From the NCBI RefSeq assembly GCF_016907315.1, contig NZ_JAFBBS010000001.1:1426001-1490000 (forward strand): a stretch of DNA of 64,000 nucleotides, written 5' to 3'. Shown here one piece after another: positions 41,153 through 49,426 of this stretch. A program made the position numbers and the translations under genes. Under the pieces are notes generated by a model. That model did not search any database. It was not told where the DNA came from and saw only the letters and a list, made by a program, of their open reading frames with translations. Numbering within the stretch: the first letter of the stretch is position 1; the number at the start of each line of letters is the position of its first letter. The DNA comes from Microbacterium esteraromaticum. GTDB taxonomy: Bacteria > Actinomycetota > Actinomycetes > Actinomycetales > Microbacteriaceae.

Positions 41153-41755
41153 GTGGCATCCCCCGCCTTCGACGACTACCTCAAGACGGTCTACGCGCAC
41201 ACCGAATGGCAGGACGCGCCGATCACCCCATCGCAGCTCGCCGCCGCCCTCGGCATCGCCCCGTCGAGCGTCACCGAGATGGTCAAGAAGCTCGCCGCCG
41301 CCGGGCTCGTCTCGCACGTTCCGTACGGCGCGGTGAAGCTCACGGATGCCGGGCGCGGGCGCGCCCTGCAGATGCTGCGCCGCCACAGGTTGATCGAGAC
41401 GTGGCTGGTGCGCGAGTTCGGCTACGCCTGGCACGAGGTGCACGACGAGGCGGAGGTGCTCGAGCACACCATCAGCGACCGGCTGCTGGATGCCATCGAC
41501 GAGCGTCTCGGCCGACCGCGGTTCGACCCGCACGGCGACGCCATCCCCGACGCCGACGGCGAGGTCGTGCGTGAGCCCTTCGTGCTGCTCGCCGACGCCG
41601 CGTCAGGGCACCGCGGGCGCGTGCTGCGCGTGAGCGATCGCGATCCCGAGCTGCTCCAGCAGCTCGAGGATGCCGGCATCTCCGTCGGTGCCGAGATCAC
41701 CGCCCCGGCCGACCTGCCTGCCGGCGCGGCCGATGCGGTGTGGCTGAGCGCCTGA
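41153..41755 (+). CDS. mntR: DtxR-family metal-dependent regulator (MntR-like)
   Basis: A 200-aa metal-responsive repressor. The winged HTH occupies about residues 3-65: FDDYLKTVYAHTEWQDAPIT, LAAALGIAPSSVTEMVKKLA, GAVKLTDAGR. The dimerisation/metal domain follows with HRLIETWLVREFGYAWHEVH and DEAEVLEHTISDRLLDAIDE, containing the His/Glu ligands common to the family. The C-terminal 60 residues form an SH3/FeoA-like end, as in DtxR/IdeR and unlike Bacillus MntR. Proximity to mntH and the palindrome over the mntH start favour Mn2+ sensing. GTG start. Confidence 0.9.
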   Translation: MASPAFDDYLKTVYAHTEWQDAPITPSQLAAALGIAPSSVTEMVKKLAAAGLVSHVPYGAVKLTDAGRGRALQMLRRHRLIETWLVREFGYAWHEVHDEAEVLEHTISDRLLDAIDERLGRPRFDPHGDAIPDADGEVVREPFVLLADAASGHRGRVLRVSDRDPELLQQLEDAGISVGAEITAPADLPAGAADAVWLSA

Positions 41756-41829
41756 CGTCAGCGCCGCTCATCGCGACCGCGTCAGTCGCCGCTCCGCGCG
41801 ACCGCTTCGTCGGCCGTTCTGACGACCGA

Positions 41830-41867
41830 CGCTTCGCGCGCGGGACCCCGGGTCCCCAGTCGAAGCG
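41830..41867. terminator. Bidirectional terminator between mntR and nhaC
   Basis: Nested stems: CGCTTCG...CGAAGCG (41830-41836/41861-41867) enclosing GGGACC...GGTCCC. It sits between convergent genes in a 147-nt spacer. Confidence 0.6.
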
Positions 41868-41902
41868 ACCGGGGGCGCCGGGGTCTGCCGCAGCCGCCGC
41901 GA

Positions 41903-43351
41903 TCACACCATCGCGAACCCGGCGACCAGGTAGGCGATGAGCGACAGCACCGCGGCGATGCCCGCGTAGGGCAGGATCGCCAGCATCAGGTTGATCGGCT
42001 TGATGCCGATCGTGCGCGAGGCGAGGATGATGCCGTCGCCGTACAGGCAGGTCGTGCTTCCCAGCGCTGCACCCGAGAAGACCGCGGCACCTGCCAGGAT
42101 CGGGTCGGCGCCGAGGGCGACCGCGAGCGGCAGCACGACGGGCGTGATGACGGCGGCGAGGTCCCAGAACGATCCGGTGGCGTAGGCGTAGATGCCGCAC
42201 ACGACGAAGACGATCGCCGGCAGCAGCGCAGGGGTGAGCACCGGCTCGGTGACCTGGATGACGAACTCGGCGAGCTGCAGGGCGATGTTCATCTCCTGCA
42301 CCATGAAGGCGAGCACGGTCAGCACGATGACGAAGAGCATGCTCTCGATGCCCTGCATGGCGCCGTCGACGATGCCGCGCAGCGTGAGGCGGCGCTCGAT
42401 CAGGGCGAGCGCGACGGTGACCGCGAGGGCAGCCCCGGTGCCGGTGACGACGTTCGCGTCGGTCGCGATGGTGACGCCGACCAGCGTGGCCATCACGATC
42501 AGGAACGACCACGGCCGCGCCTGACGCGGCCGGCCGATCACATCGGTCGAGACGGCGACGGCGACGCGCTGGGCGGTCGACCCGTCGGCGTCGTCGGCGC
42601 GCAGCTCGGCCAGCAGCCTGCCGCCCTCGGCGACGCGCTCGTCGTCGGTGGTGCCCAGGGGGAAGACGTCGCCGTCGCGATCCGCCCGCTCGGCGTCACG
42701 GCGCAGGAGGCCGATGCGCGGCAGCCAGCCGGCGCTCATCAGCAGCGCGACGACGAGCGCCGCCCAGCCGAAGAAGATCAGCGGGATGGCCTGCAGATAC
42801 GCGCCGAAACCGCTGCCGCCGACCGTCACGCCCTCGGCCTCGAACAGGCCTGAGAAGAACAGCGCCCAGGTCGAGACAGGGACGAGCACGGCGATCGGCG
42901 CGGCGGTCATCTTCATGATCGAGCCGAGCTGCGTGCGCGGCACGCGGTAGCGGTCGGTGACGGCCTTCATCGAGGTGCCGACGGTGAGCACGTTCAGGTA
43001 GTCGTCGACGAACAGCACGACCGAGAGCACGAAGGTCAGCAGTGTCGACTTGCGACGGGAGTTGATGAATCGCTCGGCCCAGGCGGCGAAGTCGGAGACG
43101 ATGCCCGACTTCTCGAACAGGGTGATGAGGATGCCGAAGAGCACGACGATGAGCAGCAGCCACTGCGCGGTCTCGTTCGACAGTGACTTGCCGACGTATT
43201 CGACCCAGATGTCGAAGCCGCCCACGCCGCCGAGCAGGACGGCGCCGACGACGGTGCCGCACAGCAGTGCCAGCAGGGTGCGGCGGGTGAGGACGGCGAC
43301 GATGAGAATCGTCACGATCGGCAGGAGCGCGAGTGCGCCATATGCGGGCAT
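41903..43351 (-). CDS. Na+/H+ antiporter of the NhaC family
   Basis: A 482-aa polytopic transporter with 11-13 hydrophobic segments. NhaC family marks are LLALLCGTVVGAVLLGG near the N-terminus, FVDDYLNVLTVGTSMKAVTD (about 114-133, with the acidic DD pair), APIAVLVPVSTWALFFSG, and YAYATGSFWDLAAVITPVVL (about 395-414). A soluble acidic loop of about 50 residues lies mid-protein. Some homologues exchange other substrates (malate/lactate, arginine). It lies 102 nt downstream of the YtcJ-like amidohydrolase on the same strand, so co-transcription and a substrate-uptake role are possible. Confidence 0.88.
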   Translation of the reverse strand: MPAYGALALLPIVTILIVAVLTRRTLLALLCGTVVGAVLLGGVGGFDIWVEYVGKSLSNETAQWLLLIVVLFGILITLFEKSGIVSDFAAWAERFINSRRKSTLLTFVLSVVLFVDDYLNVLTVGTSMKAVTDRYRVPRTQLGSIMKMTAAPIAVLVPVSTWALFFSGLFEAEGVTVGGSGFGAYLQAIPLIFFGWAALVVALLMSAGWLPRIGLLRRDAERADRDGDVFPLGTTDDERVAEGGRLLAELRADDADGSTAQRVAVAVSTDVIGRPRQARPWSFLIVMATLVGVTIATDANVVTGTGAALAVTVALALIERRLTLRGIVDGAMQGIESMLFVIVLTVLAFMVQEMNIALQLAEFVIQVTEPVLTPALLPAIVFVVCGIYAYATGSFWDLAAVITPVVLPLAVALGADPILAGAAVFSGAALGSTTCLYGDGIILASRTIGIKPINLMLAILPYAGIAAVLSLIAYLVAGFAMV

Positions 43352-43394
43352 GGGGAATCACCTCGGTGTGATCGATGCGCGGACGCGCAGGTTC

Positions 43395-43439
43395 GGGGCG
43401 GGAAGGAGGGGCGGGAAGGAGGGGCGGGGAGGGCTCGGG
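43395..43439 (+). repeat. Purine-rich 13-bp tandem repeat
   Basis: The unit GGGGCGGGAAGGA occurs at 43395-43407 and 43408-43420, with a partial third copy from 43421. The + strand has at least eight runs of 3-4 G and could form a G-quadruplex in the template strand of the amidohydrolase-nhaC transcript. Confidence 0.65.
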
Positions 43440-43453
43440 CGGGTGCGAGCGGA

Positions 43454-45067
43454 TCAGGCGGGGATGCCGCCGACGACGGTGCGCAGGATGGGCGCGTCCG
43501 GAAGGTCGTCGGGCGCGATGTGCAGAGGGTTCTCCTCCCACACCACGTAATCGGCGCGGCAGCCGGGAGCGATCCGCCCCAGGTCGCCGTCCCCCTGGGC
43601 GCGAGCAGCGCCGACGGTGTAGCCGTGCAGGGCCTGGTAGGCCGTGAGTCGCTGCTCGGGTTCGAAGACGGGCGCGTCTGGCTGGCCGGGACGGCGGCGC
43701 AGCATCGCCCATGCCAGTCCGATGCGCGCGTCGTTCTGCGCGATCGGCCAGTCGGAGCCGAGTGCGACGGGTGCGCCGGCAGCCCAGAAGTCGCCTGCCC
43801 GCCACGCGCGTGCGACACGCTCGGGGCCGAGGCGACGCGACCACTCGTCGGAGCCGTCGGCCTTGCGCCACTGCAGGTGCAGGGGCTGCACGGATGCCGT
43901 GATGCCGGCAGCCGCGATGCGCCGGACGTCGCGATCGGTCGTCAGCTCGAGGTGCTCGATGCGGTGCGGAGCGCCGTTCGCGCTGCGGGCGCCGGCGGCG
44001 AGGTACGCGTCGACGACCTCGCTGACCGCACGGTCGCCGATGGCGTGGGTGGCCACCTGGAATCCGGCATCGGCGTACTCACGCACGGTGCGGGCGTAGG
44101 CCGCGGCGTTCTTCCAGAAGGGCTCGCCCCCGCCGCCGTCGATGTCGAGCTCGTGCAGCCACGCGGTGCCGGTCTCGACCACGCCGTCGGCGTAGAGCTT
44201 CACCACGCCGCCGCGCCAGCGTCCGCCGCGGCGGTCGCGCATGCGCAGGTTCTCGGCGGTGCGATCGGCATCGAAGCCGGGCTCGTGATCGATCGCCGAG
44301 ACGATGCGCACCGGCAGACCGGGGCCGCTCTCGAGCTCGTCGAGCAGCGCAAGGGTGTCGAAGCCGCCGTCCATGATCGCTCCGCCGGTCAGGCCCGAGC
44401 CGGTGAGCCCGCGCAGCAGGTCGTGCGCTGCGGCGAGCTCGGCCTCGCGGCTGAGGGCGGGTGCAGCCTTGCGCACCGGCTCGTAGGCGGGCAGTTCGCG
44501 CAGCTCGCCAGTCGGGCTGCCCGCCGCGTCGACGACGATGCAGGAGCTGTCGTCGAAGTCGCGCGCGCGGTCGATCCCGGCCCGCGTGAGAGCAGCCGCG
44601 CTGGCCAGCGCCGTGTGCCCGTCGTAGAGGATGACGAGAGCGGGAAGGCCGCGAACGGCGTCCTCGATCGCGGCCGACGTCATCGGCACGTCGTGGAAGA
44701 CGTCGTAGTCGAGGTTCCAGGCGCGTACCCAGGGGTCGGCGTCATCGGCGATCGCGCGATCCGCCTCGGCACGCAGCACCTCGCGCAGCCGTTCGATCGT
44801 CGTGATGCCGCCGAGGTCTGCACCGGCCGTGAGAGCGATGCCCTGCAGAGGGTGCAGGTGCGCGTCGATGAGGCCTGGGGTCACCGTCGCACCGTGCAGA
44901 TCGAGCACCTCCGTGCGGGCGGTGCGGAGCTCCCGAACGATGTCGTCGGACCCGACCGCGATGAACCGGCCGTCGCGGATCGCGAACGCGGTGGCCGCGG
45001 GGCGCCGCGGATCCATGGTCACGACGCGCGCGCCCGTGACGATAGTGTCGGCTCCGACATCCCGCAT
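43454..45067 (-). CDS. Amidohydrolase, YtcJ-like (second copy)
   Basis: A 537-aa metal-dependent hydrolase of the same family as the product of 19824-21428. Metal ligands are in PGLIDAHLHPLQG (about residues 64-76), FQVATHAIGDRAVSEVV (about 335-351), PHRIEHLEL (about 367-375) and ALGSDWPIAQND (about 440-451). The end QGDGDLGRIAPGCRADYVVW is the family closing motif. Substrates are amides of imported organic acids or amines; none can be assigned. It is divergent from a TetR gene with a 17-bp palindrome between, and upstream of nhaC on the same strand. The ATG at 45067 is the plausible start. Confidence 0.9.
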   Translation of the reverse strand: MRDVGADTIVTGARVVTMDPRRPAATAFAIRDGRFIAVGSDDIVRELRTARTEVLDLHGATVTPGLIDAHLHPLQGIALTAGADLGGITTIERLREVLRAEADRAIADDADPWVRAWNLDYDVFHDVPMTSAAIEDAVRGLPALVILYDGHTALASAAALTRAGIDRARDFDDSSCIVVDAAGSPTGELRELPAYEPVRKAAPALSREAELAAAHDLLRGLTGSGLTGGAIMDGGFDTLALLDELESGPGLPVRIVSAIDHEPGFDADRTAENLRMRDRRGGRWRGGVVKLYADGVVETGTAWLHELDIDGGGGEPFWKNAAAYARTVREYADAGFQVATHAIGDRAVSEVVDAYLAAGARSANGAPHRIEHLELTTDRDVRRIAAAGITASVQPLHLQWRKADGSDEWSRRLGPERVARAWRAGDFWAAGAPVALGSDWPIAQNDARIGLAWAMLRRRPGQPDAPVFEPEQRLTAYQALHGYTVGAARAQGDGDLGRIAPGCRADYVVWEENPLHIAPDDLPDAPILRTVVGGIPA

Positions 45068-45088
45068 GGCATCTCTTCCCGCAGTAGA

Positions 45089-45118
45089 ATTGAAAGTGTT
45101 TCAATAAAGTAGCAGAAT
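45089..45118. promoter_or_regulatory. TetR operator overlapping the regulator's own promoter
   Basis: A perfect 17-bp palindrome ATTGAAA-GTG-TTTCAAT (45089-45105) in the 60-nt gap between the divergent amidohydrolase and TetR genes. The + strand promoter of tetR reads TTGAAA (45090-45095), 17 nt, CAGAAT (45113-45118), so the operator covers its -35. The ATG lies 9 nt after the -10, giving almost no leader. Confidence 0.75.
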
Positions 45119-45127
45119 CGAGCTCCG

Positions 45128-45781
45128 ATGATGAGAACCCCGCGGGGCGCGGGGCGCCCCACGGCACCCCTGCTCACCGAGGACCGCATCCTGCAGGCCG
45201 CGTTCCGGCTGACGCGCGAGCGCACTCCCCGGCAGTTCACGATGACCGCGCTGGCCGAGGCGCTGGGCGTGCGCACCTCGGCGCTGTATCACCACTTCGC
45301 GAACCGCGACGCGGTGATCCGGGCTATGCGCGGCCGCATCTCGGCGATGATCGACACCGAATGGCAGCAGAGCGACGACCTCGCACGCACCCTCGAGTCG
45401 TGGGGGCACGCCTACCGCTCGGCGATGCTCGCCGCCCCCGGCGCCATCGTGATGCTGGCGACCCTGCCCATCGACGAGGACGCCTCCTCGTTCGCACAGT
45501 ACGAGCACGTCACCCGGCTCATGACCGCCGACGGATGGCCCGTCGAGAAGGCTGCCGACGCGATCATCGCGATCGAGTCCTTCGTGATCGGATCGGCCCT
45601 CGACGCCCTGGCCCCCGCCGACAACATGTCGCCTGGTGCCCTCGCCGAGACGTTCCCCGCCTTCGCCGACGCCGAGCGCCGTCGTGCCGCCGCGAGCGAC
45701 GACCCGGCGCGCCGCACCTTCGCGATCGGTCTCACCGCCCTCATCCACGGGCTCACGCACTGGGCCGCCCGCCGCGACTGA
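45128..45781 (+). CDS. TetR-family regulator of the second YtcJ-like gene
   Basis: A 217-aa repressor. HTH at about residues 19-62: EDRILQAAFRLTRERTPRQF, then TMTALAEALGVRTSALYHHF. The TetR_C-like effector domain contains WGHAYRSAMLAAPGAIVMLA. It is divergent from the amidohydrolase, and its operator overlaps its own promoter, so autoregulation is expected. The start could be ATG 45128 or 45131. The small-molecule inducer is unknown. Confidence 0.9.
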   Translation: MMRTPRGAGRPTAPLLTEDRILQAAFRLTRERTPRQFTMTALAEALGVRTSALYHHFANRDAVIRAMRGRISAMIDTEWQQSDDLARTLESWGHAYRSAMLAAPGAIVMLATLPIDEDASSFAQYEHVTRLMTADGWPVEKAADAIIAIESFVIGSALDALAPADNMSPGALAETFPAFADAERRRAAASDDPARRTFAIGLTALIHGLTHWAARRD

Positions 45782-45828
45782 TGGCCCCGCAGCGCCTAAG
45801 CTGAACGGACCGGATCGAGAGGACGCCC

Positions 45829-45993
45829 ATGGACCAGCAGGACATGCTCTTCCTGGTGCTGATCAGCATCGGCCTCGCGTCGCTCACGATCGTCGTCATC
45901 CAGCTGCTCAAGCGCCCCAGCCGCGACAACCGCGGCGAGTGGTACGAGGGTCCGTGGGACGATGACGACACGCCCCGCGGGCGCAAACGCTGA
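45829..45993 (+). CDS. 54-aa single-span membrane protein
   Basis: A small gene with an ATG at 45829 preceded by GAGAGGA. The product starts MDQQDMLFLVLISIGLASLT, with one hydrophobic helix (about 7-27), then KRPSRDNRGEWYEGPWDDDD and a basic GRKR tail. Its stop overlaps the YdeI-family start by one base (TGATG), strong support for translation. Family unknown. Confidence 0.75.
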   Translation: MDQQDMLFLVLISIGLASLTIVVIQLLKRPSRDNRGEWYEGPWDDDDTPRGRKR

Positions 45994-46562
45994 TGGGGGC
46001 TCTCGACGACGGCGAGCGGATCACCGCACCGGATGCCGGTACGTGGCGCGCCTGGCTCGACGAGAACCACATGCGCGCCGGCGGCGTCTGGCTGCTGCAC
46101 GTGCGCCGCGCGAGCGACGACGGCCTCTCCTACGAAGACGCGGTTCGGCAGGCGCTCTGCTTCGGCTGGATCGACGGCCCCGTGCGCACCTTCGGCGATG
46201 ACACCGTCGGGCAGTGGTTCTCACCGCGTCGACGCGGCAGCGGATGGGCGGCGACGAACAAGGCCCGACTGATCGAACTCGAGGCGGCCGGCTTGCTGGC
46301 CCCTGCGGGCATCCGGGTGATCGAGGCAGCGAAGGCCGACGGATCGTGGACGATGCTCGACGGCCCAGAGGCCGGCATCGAGCCCGACGACTTCGCCGCG
46401 GCGCTGGATGCCGTTCCCGCCGCGCGCGAGAACTGGAACGCCTTCCCCAAGTCGGTGAAGAAGCTCGGCCTCACGAGCATCGCCACGGCCAAGCGCGCCG
46501 AGACCCGGGCATCCCGCATCGCGAAGATCGTCGCCGACGCGGCCGTCGGCAGGCGGCCCTGA
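45993..46562 (+). CDS. YdeI/OmpD-associated family protein
   Basis: A 189-aa cytosolic protein. The N-terminal block SYEDAVRQALCFGWIDGPVR (about 47-66) and SPRRRGSGWAATNKARLIEL (about 77-96) are the family core. The C-terminal helix pair ENWNAFPKSVKKLGLTSIAT and KRAETRASRIAKIVADAA is the conserved bacteriocin-protection/YdeI end. Members are linked to stress or antimicrobial-peptide tolerance in some bacteria; the biochemistry is unknown. Coupled to the 54-aa membrane protein. Confidence 0.9.
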   Translation: MGALDDGERITAPDAGTWRAWLDENHMRAGGVWLLHVRRASDDGLSYEDAVRQALCFGWIDGPVRTFGDDTVGQWFSPRRRGSGWAATNKARLIELEAAGLLAPAGIRVIEAAKADGSWTMLDGPEAGIEPDDFAAALDAVPAARENWNAFPKSVKKLGLTSIATAKRAETRASRIAKIVADAAVGRRP

Positions 46563-46570
46563 CGTGGAGG

Positions 46571-47131
46571 CTACTGCGGGTCGAGAGCCAGGTCGTCGAG
46601 GTCGTAGGCGGCGAGCCACTGCAGGCCCTCGGCCTCGATAGCGGCCTGTGCGCCGGTCTTGCGGTCGACGATCACGGCGACCGCGACGACCTCTGCGCCC
46701 TCGCGGCGCAGGACCTCGACGGCCTTCAGAGCCGACTGCCCAGTGGTCGAGGTGTCTTCGAGCACCACGACCAGCTTGCCCGCGACGTCGGCACCCTCGA
46801 CCTGGCGGCCGCGGCCGTGGTCCTTCGGCTCCTTGCGCACGACGAACGCGTCGAGCGGACGGTCGGATGCCACCGAGGCGTGCATCACGGAGTTCGCGAT
46901 CGGGTCGGCGCCGAGCGTCAGGCCCCCGACGGCCGAGATGTCGTGGTCTTTGATGAGGTCGAGCATGATGCGCCCGATCGCGGGAGCCGCGCGGTGATCG
47001 AGCGTGAGCTTGCGCATGTCGACGTAGTAGGTCGCCTTCTTGCCGCTCGAGAGCGTGAAGTCGCCGTGGAACACCGCCTCATCCTTGATGAGGTCTAGCA
47101 GGGACTGGCGGTCTTCGGCGAGGGTGGTCAC
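46571..47131 (-). CDS. pyrE: Orotate phosphoribosyltransferase
   Basis: A 186-aa enzyme converting orotate and PRPP to OMP in de novo pyrimidine synthesis. The opening helix-strand FHGDFTLSSGKKATYYVDMR (about 21-40) is the OPRT-specific substrate loop. KEPKDHGRGRQVEGAD (about 100-115) is the flexible catalytic loop. VVVLEDTSTTGQSALKAV (about 121-138) is the PRPP-binding motif. It starts at GTG with TAGGAT 6 nt upstream and no ribosome binding site. The gene stands alone, away from a pyr operon, as in many actinobacteria. Confidence 0.95.
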   Translation of the reverse strand: MTTLAEDRQSLLDLIKDEAVFHGDFTLSSGKKATYYVDMRKLTLDHRAAPAIGRIMLDLIKDHDISAVGGLTLGADPIANSVMHASVASDRPLDAFVVRKEPKDHGRGRQVEGADVAGKLVVVLEDTSTTGQSALKAVEVLRREGAEVVAVAVIVDRKTGAQAAIEAEGLQWLAAYDLDDLALDPQ

Positions 47132-47137
47132 GGATTC

Positions 47138-47143
47138 ATCCTA
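47138..47143 (-). promoter_or_regulatory. -10 box of pyrE
   Basis: TAGGAT on the minus strand, 6 nt before the GTG at 47131; the gap is GAATCC. Confidence 0.45.
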
Positions 47144-47174
47144 TTCGGCCTACCGTTGAGCGCAGGAGGTCCAC

Positions 47175-47711
47175 ATGTTCTCATTCGATCCCTATGCCGA
47201 GCTCGCCCGGCTGCGCCCCGTCGCGCCGCTAGAGCTGACCAGCCCCGACTTCGACGCGGGCGGGCCGCTGCCCGGCTTCGCGTGGTCGTCGGATCGGGCC
47301 GGTGAAGACCGGCATCCGACCCTCGAATGGTCCGACCCGCCTGCCGGGACCCTCAGCTTCGCCATCTCGTGCTTCGACCCCGACGCCCCGACCGGATCGG
47401 GCTTCTGGCACTGGGCCGCGTACGACATCGCCCCCGACGTGCGCCGGCTCGACAGCGGCGACGGCACCTCGGCGAACCTGCCGACCGGTGCCGTGGTGCT
47501 GCCGAACGAGGCCCGCACCGAGCGCTTCATCGGCGCGGCTCCGCCCGCCGGCACGGGCGTGCATCGCTACTTCTTCGTCGTCGACGCGCTCGACGTCGAC
47601 CACCTCGACCTCGAGCCCGGATCGACACCGGCGGTACTCGGCTTCAACAGGCACTTCCACACGCTGGCGCGCGGCGTGCTGATCGGCACGGGAGACCCCT
47701 CGGAGCGCTAG
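47175..47711 (+). CDS. YbhB/YbcL-type PEBP (Raf kinase inhibitor-like) protein
   Basis: A 178-aa phosphatidylethanolamine-binding-protein fold. Signature 1 reads SFAISCFDPDAPTGSGFWHW (about 57-76), with the DPDAP and HW elements forming the ligand pocket. Signature 2 is GVHRYFFVVDALD (about 129-141). AGGAGG lies 5 nt before the ATG at 47175. Bacterial members are cytosolic or periplasmic, with no signal peptide here; the ligand is unknown. Confidence 0.92.
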   Translation: MFSFDPYAELARLRPVAPLELTSPDFDAGGPLPGFAWSSDRAGEDRHPTLEWSDPPAGTLSFAISCFDPDAPTGSGFWHWAAYDIAPDVRRLDSGDGTSANLPTGAVVLPNEARTERFIGAAPPAGTGVHRYFFVVDALDVDHLDLEPGSTPAVLGFNRHFHTLARGVLIGTGDPSER

Positions 47712-47740
47712 GCCCGGCCGCGGCTGTCCGCCGCCACGAA

Positions 47741-47746
47741 TAGGCT
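47741..47746 (+). promoter_or_regulatory. -10 box of xthA
   Basis: TAGGCT, 6 nt before the ATG at 47753; the gap is GGATGC. Confidence 0.45.
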
Positions 47747-47752
47747 GGATGC

Positions 47753-48601
47753 ATGCGTCTGGCCACCTGGAACATCAACTCGATCCGCACCCGCGTCTCG
47801 CGCGCCGTCGACTTCGCCGTGCGGGAAGACATCGATGTGCTGGCCTTCCAGGAGATCAAGTGCAAGCCCGAGCAGTTCCCGTACCAGCCGTTCGAAGAGG
47901 CCGGCTACCAGGTCGAGGTTCACGGGCTGAACCAGTGGAATGGCGTCGCGATCGCGAGCCGCCTGCCGATGACCGACGTGCGCACCTCGTTCGCGGGGCA
48001 GCCGGGGTTCGCGAAGGGGCATGAGGGCCCCGACGCCCCGCTCGAGGCCAGGGCCCTCGGCGTGATGGTCGACGGAGTGCGGGTGTGGAGCCTGTACGTG
48101 CCCAACGGCCGCTCGCTGAACGACGAGCACTACCACTACAAGCTGCACTGGCTCGAGGCTCTGCGCACCGCGACCGCCGCCGAGCTCGCCGCCGATCCGA
48201 ACCTGCCGCTCGCCCTCGTCGGCGACTTCAACATCATCCCGTTCGATCACGACAACGGCGACCCGGCCATCGTGCAGGGCTTCTCGACGCACGTGTCGCC
48301 GCCCGAGCGCGAGGCGTTCTTCGCCCTCGAGTCGGCAGGCGTCACCGACGTCGTGCGCCCGCTGATCCCGGAGGGCTTCACGTACTGGGACTACCAGCGC
48401 CTCAAGTTCCCGCGGAACGAGGGCATCCGCATCGATTTCGTGCTCGGCTCGAAGCCCTTCGCCGACGCCGTCACAGGCGCGGCGATCCACCGCAACGAGC
48501 GCAAGGGCGAGCAGCCCAGCGACCACGTGCCCGTCGTCGTCGACCTCGACTTCGGCGGTGACGACGACGGCGACGGCGACATGCCGATGATCTTCGCGTG
48601 A
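47753..48601 (+). CDS. xthA: Exodeoxyribonuclease III
   Basis: A 282-aa Mg-dependent AP endonuclease and 3'-5' exonuclease for base-excision repair. Landmarks are ATWNINSIRTR at the N-terminus, DVLAFQEIKC (catalytic Glu, about residue 34), VWSLYVPNGRSLNDEHYHYK (Tyr/Asn), LVGDFNIIPFD (Asp and Asn, about 156-166), EGIRIDFVLGS and SDHVPVVVDLDF (terminal Asp-His). The extra acidic tail GGDDDGDGD is unusual for the family. Its stop overlaps the GTG of the following HAD gene by 4 nt. Confidence 0.95.
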   Translation: MRLATWNINSIRTRVSRAVDFAVREDIDVLAFQEIKCKPEQFPYQPFEEAGYQVEVHGLNQWNGVAIASRLPMTDVRTSFAGQPGFAKGHEGPDAPLEARALGVMVDGVRVWSLYVPNGRSLNDEHYHYKLHWLEALRTATAAELAADPNLPLALVGDFNIIPFDHDNGDPAIVQGFSTHVSPPEREAFFALESAGVTDVVRPLIPEGFTYWDYQRLKFPRNEGIRIDFVLGSKPFADAVTGAAIHRNERKGEQPSDHVPVVVDLDFGGDDDGDGDMPMIFA

Positions 48602-49422
48602 GCGCTCTCTCGGGCATCCGCCTGATCGCGACCGACCTCGACGGCACGCTGCTCGATGACGGCGGGCGGGTGAGCGCGCGCACACGTGCGGCTCTCGACG
48701 CCGCCCGCGATGCCGGGATCGAGACCATCCCCGTCACCGCCCGCCAGCCGATCGGGCTGCGGCCGATCGCCGAGCAGGCCGGCTTCGACTCGTGGGCGCT
48801 GTGCGGCAACGGCGCCTACGGACTGCACCTGAAGACCGGCGAGCACCTGTTCGCAGAAGAGATCCCCGCCGACGTGCAGCGCGAGCTGGCTGAGGCGCTG
48901 CTGAAGAGCATCCCGGATCTGGTCTTCGCCAGCGTGCGCGACGCAGGCGAGGGTTTCGTGGCCCAGCACGGCTACGCCGACATCGCGCAGCTGAGCGACC
49001 ACAAGCGCGACCCGCAGACGATGGGCGGCGTCGCACTCGACGAGGTCGTCGGATCGCCCAGCCTCAAGCTCGTCATCCGGCATGCGTCGGTGCCCATCGA
49101 CGAGATCTTCATGGCGCTGAATGCGCTGGGCCTCACGGGTTTCGCTGCGACTCTGTCCGGTGCACCGTTCGTCGAGGTGATGGCGCAGGGCGTGACCAAG
49201 GCCACCGGGCTCGCGCAGGTGTGCGAGCGGCTCGGCGTCGAGCACTCCCAGGTGCTGGCCTTCGGCGACGCGCTCAACGACCTCGAGATGCTGCAGTGGG
49301 CAGGTCATGGCGTCGCGATGGCGAACGCGATCGACGTCGTGCGCGATGCCGCCGACGAGGTCACCGCATCGAACCACGACGACGGCGTCGCCGCGGTGAT
49401 CGAGCGGATGCTCGAGGGCTGA
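48598..49422 (+). CDS. Cof-type HAD-superfamily phosphatase
   Basis: A 274-aa HAD-IIB hydrolase. Motif I is LIATDLDGTLLDDGG (about 9-23; nucleophile Asp and acid Asp), motif II is TIPVTARQP (about 43-51), motif III is the Lys in MAQGVTKATGLAQV (about 195-208), and motif IV is LAFGDALNDLEML (about 219-231). The large C2B cap lies between. Cof-type enzymes dephosphorylate sugar phosphates, flavin mononucleotide or pyridoxal phosphate; the substrate is undefined. GTG start inside the xthA stop. Ends 4 nt from a convergent gene. Confidence 0.93.
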   Translation: MSALSGIRLIATDLDGTLLDDGGRVSARTRAALDAARDAGIETIPVTARQPIGLRPIAEQAGFDSWALCGNGAYGLHLKTGEHLFAEEIPADVQRELAEALLKSIPDLVFASVRDAGEGFVAQHGYADIAQLSDHKRDPQTMGGVALDEVVGSPSLKLVIRHASVPIDEIFMALNALGLTGFAATLSGAPFVEVMAQGVTKATGLAQVCERLGVEHSQVLAFGDALNDLEMLQWAGHGVAMANAIDVVRDAADEVTASNHDDGVAAVIERMLEG

Positions 49423-49426
49423 GCCT

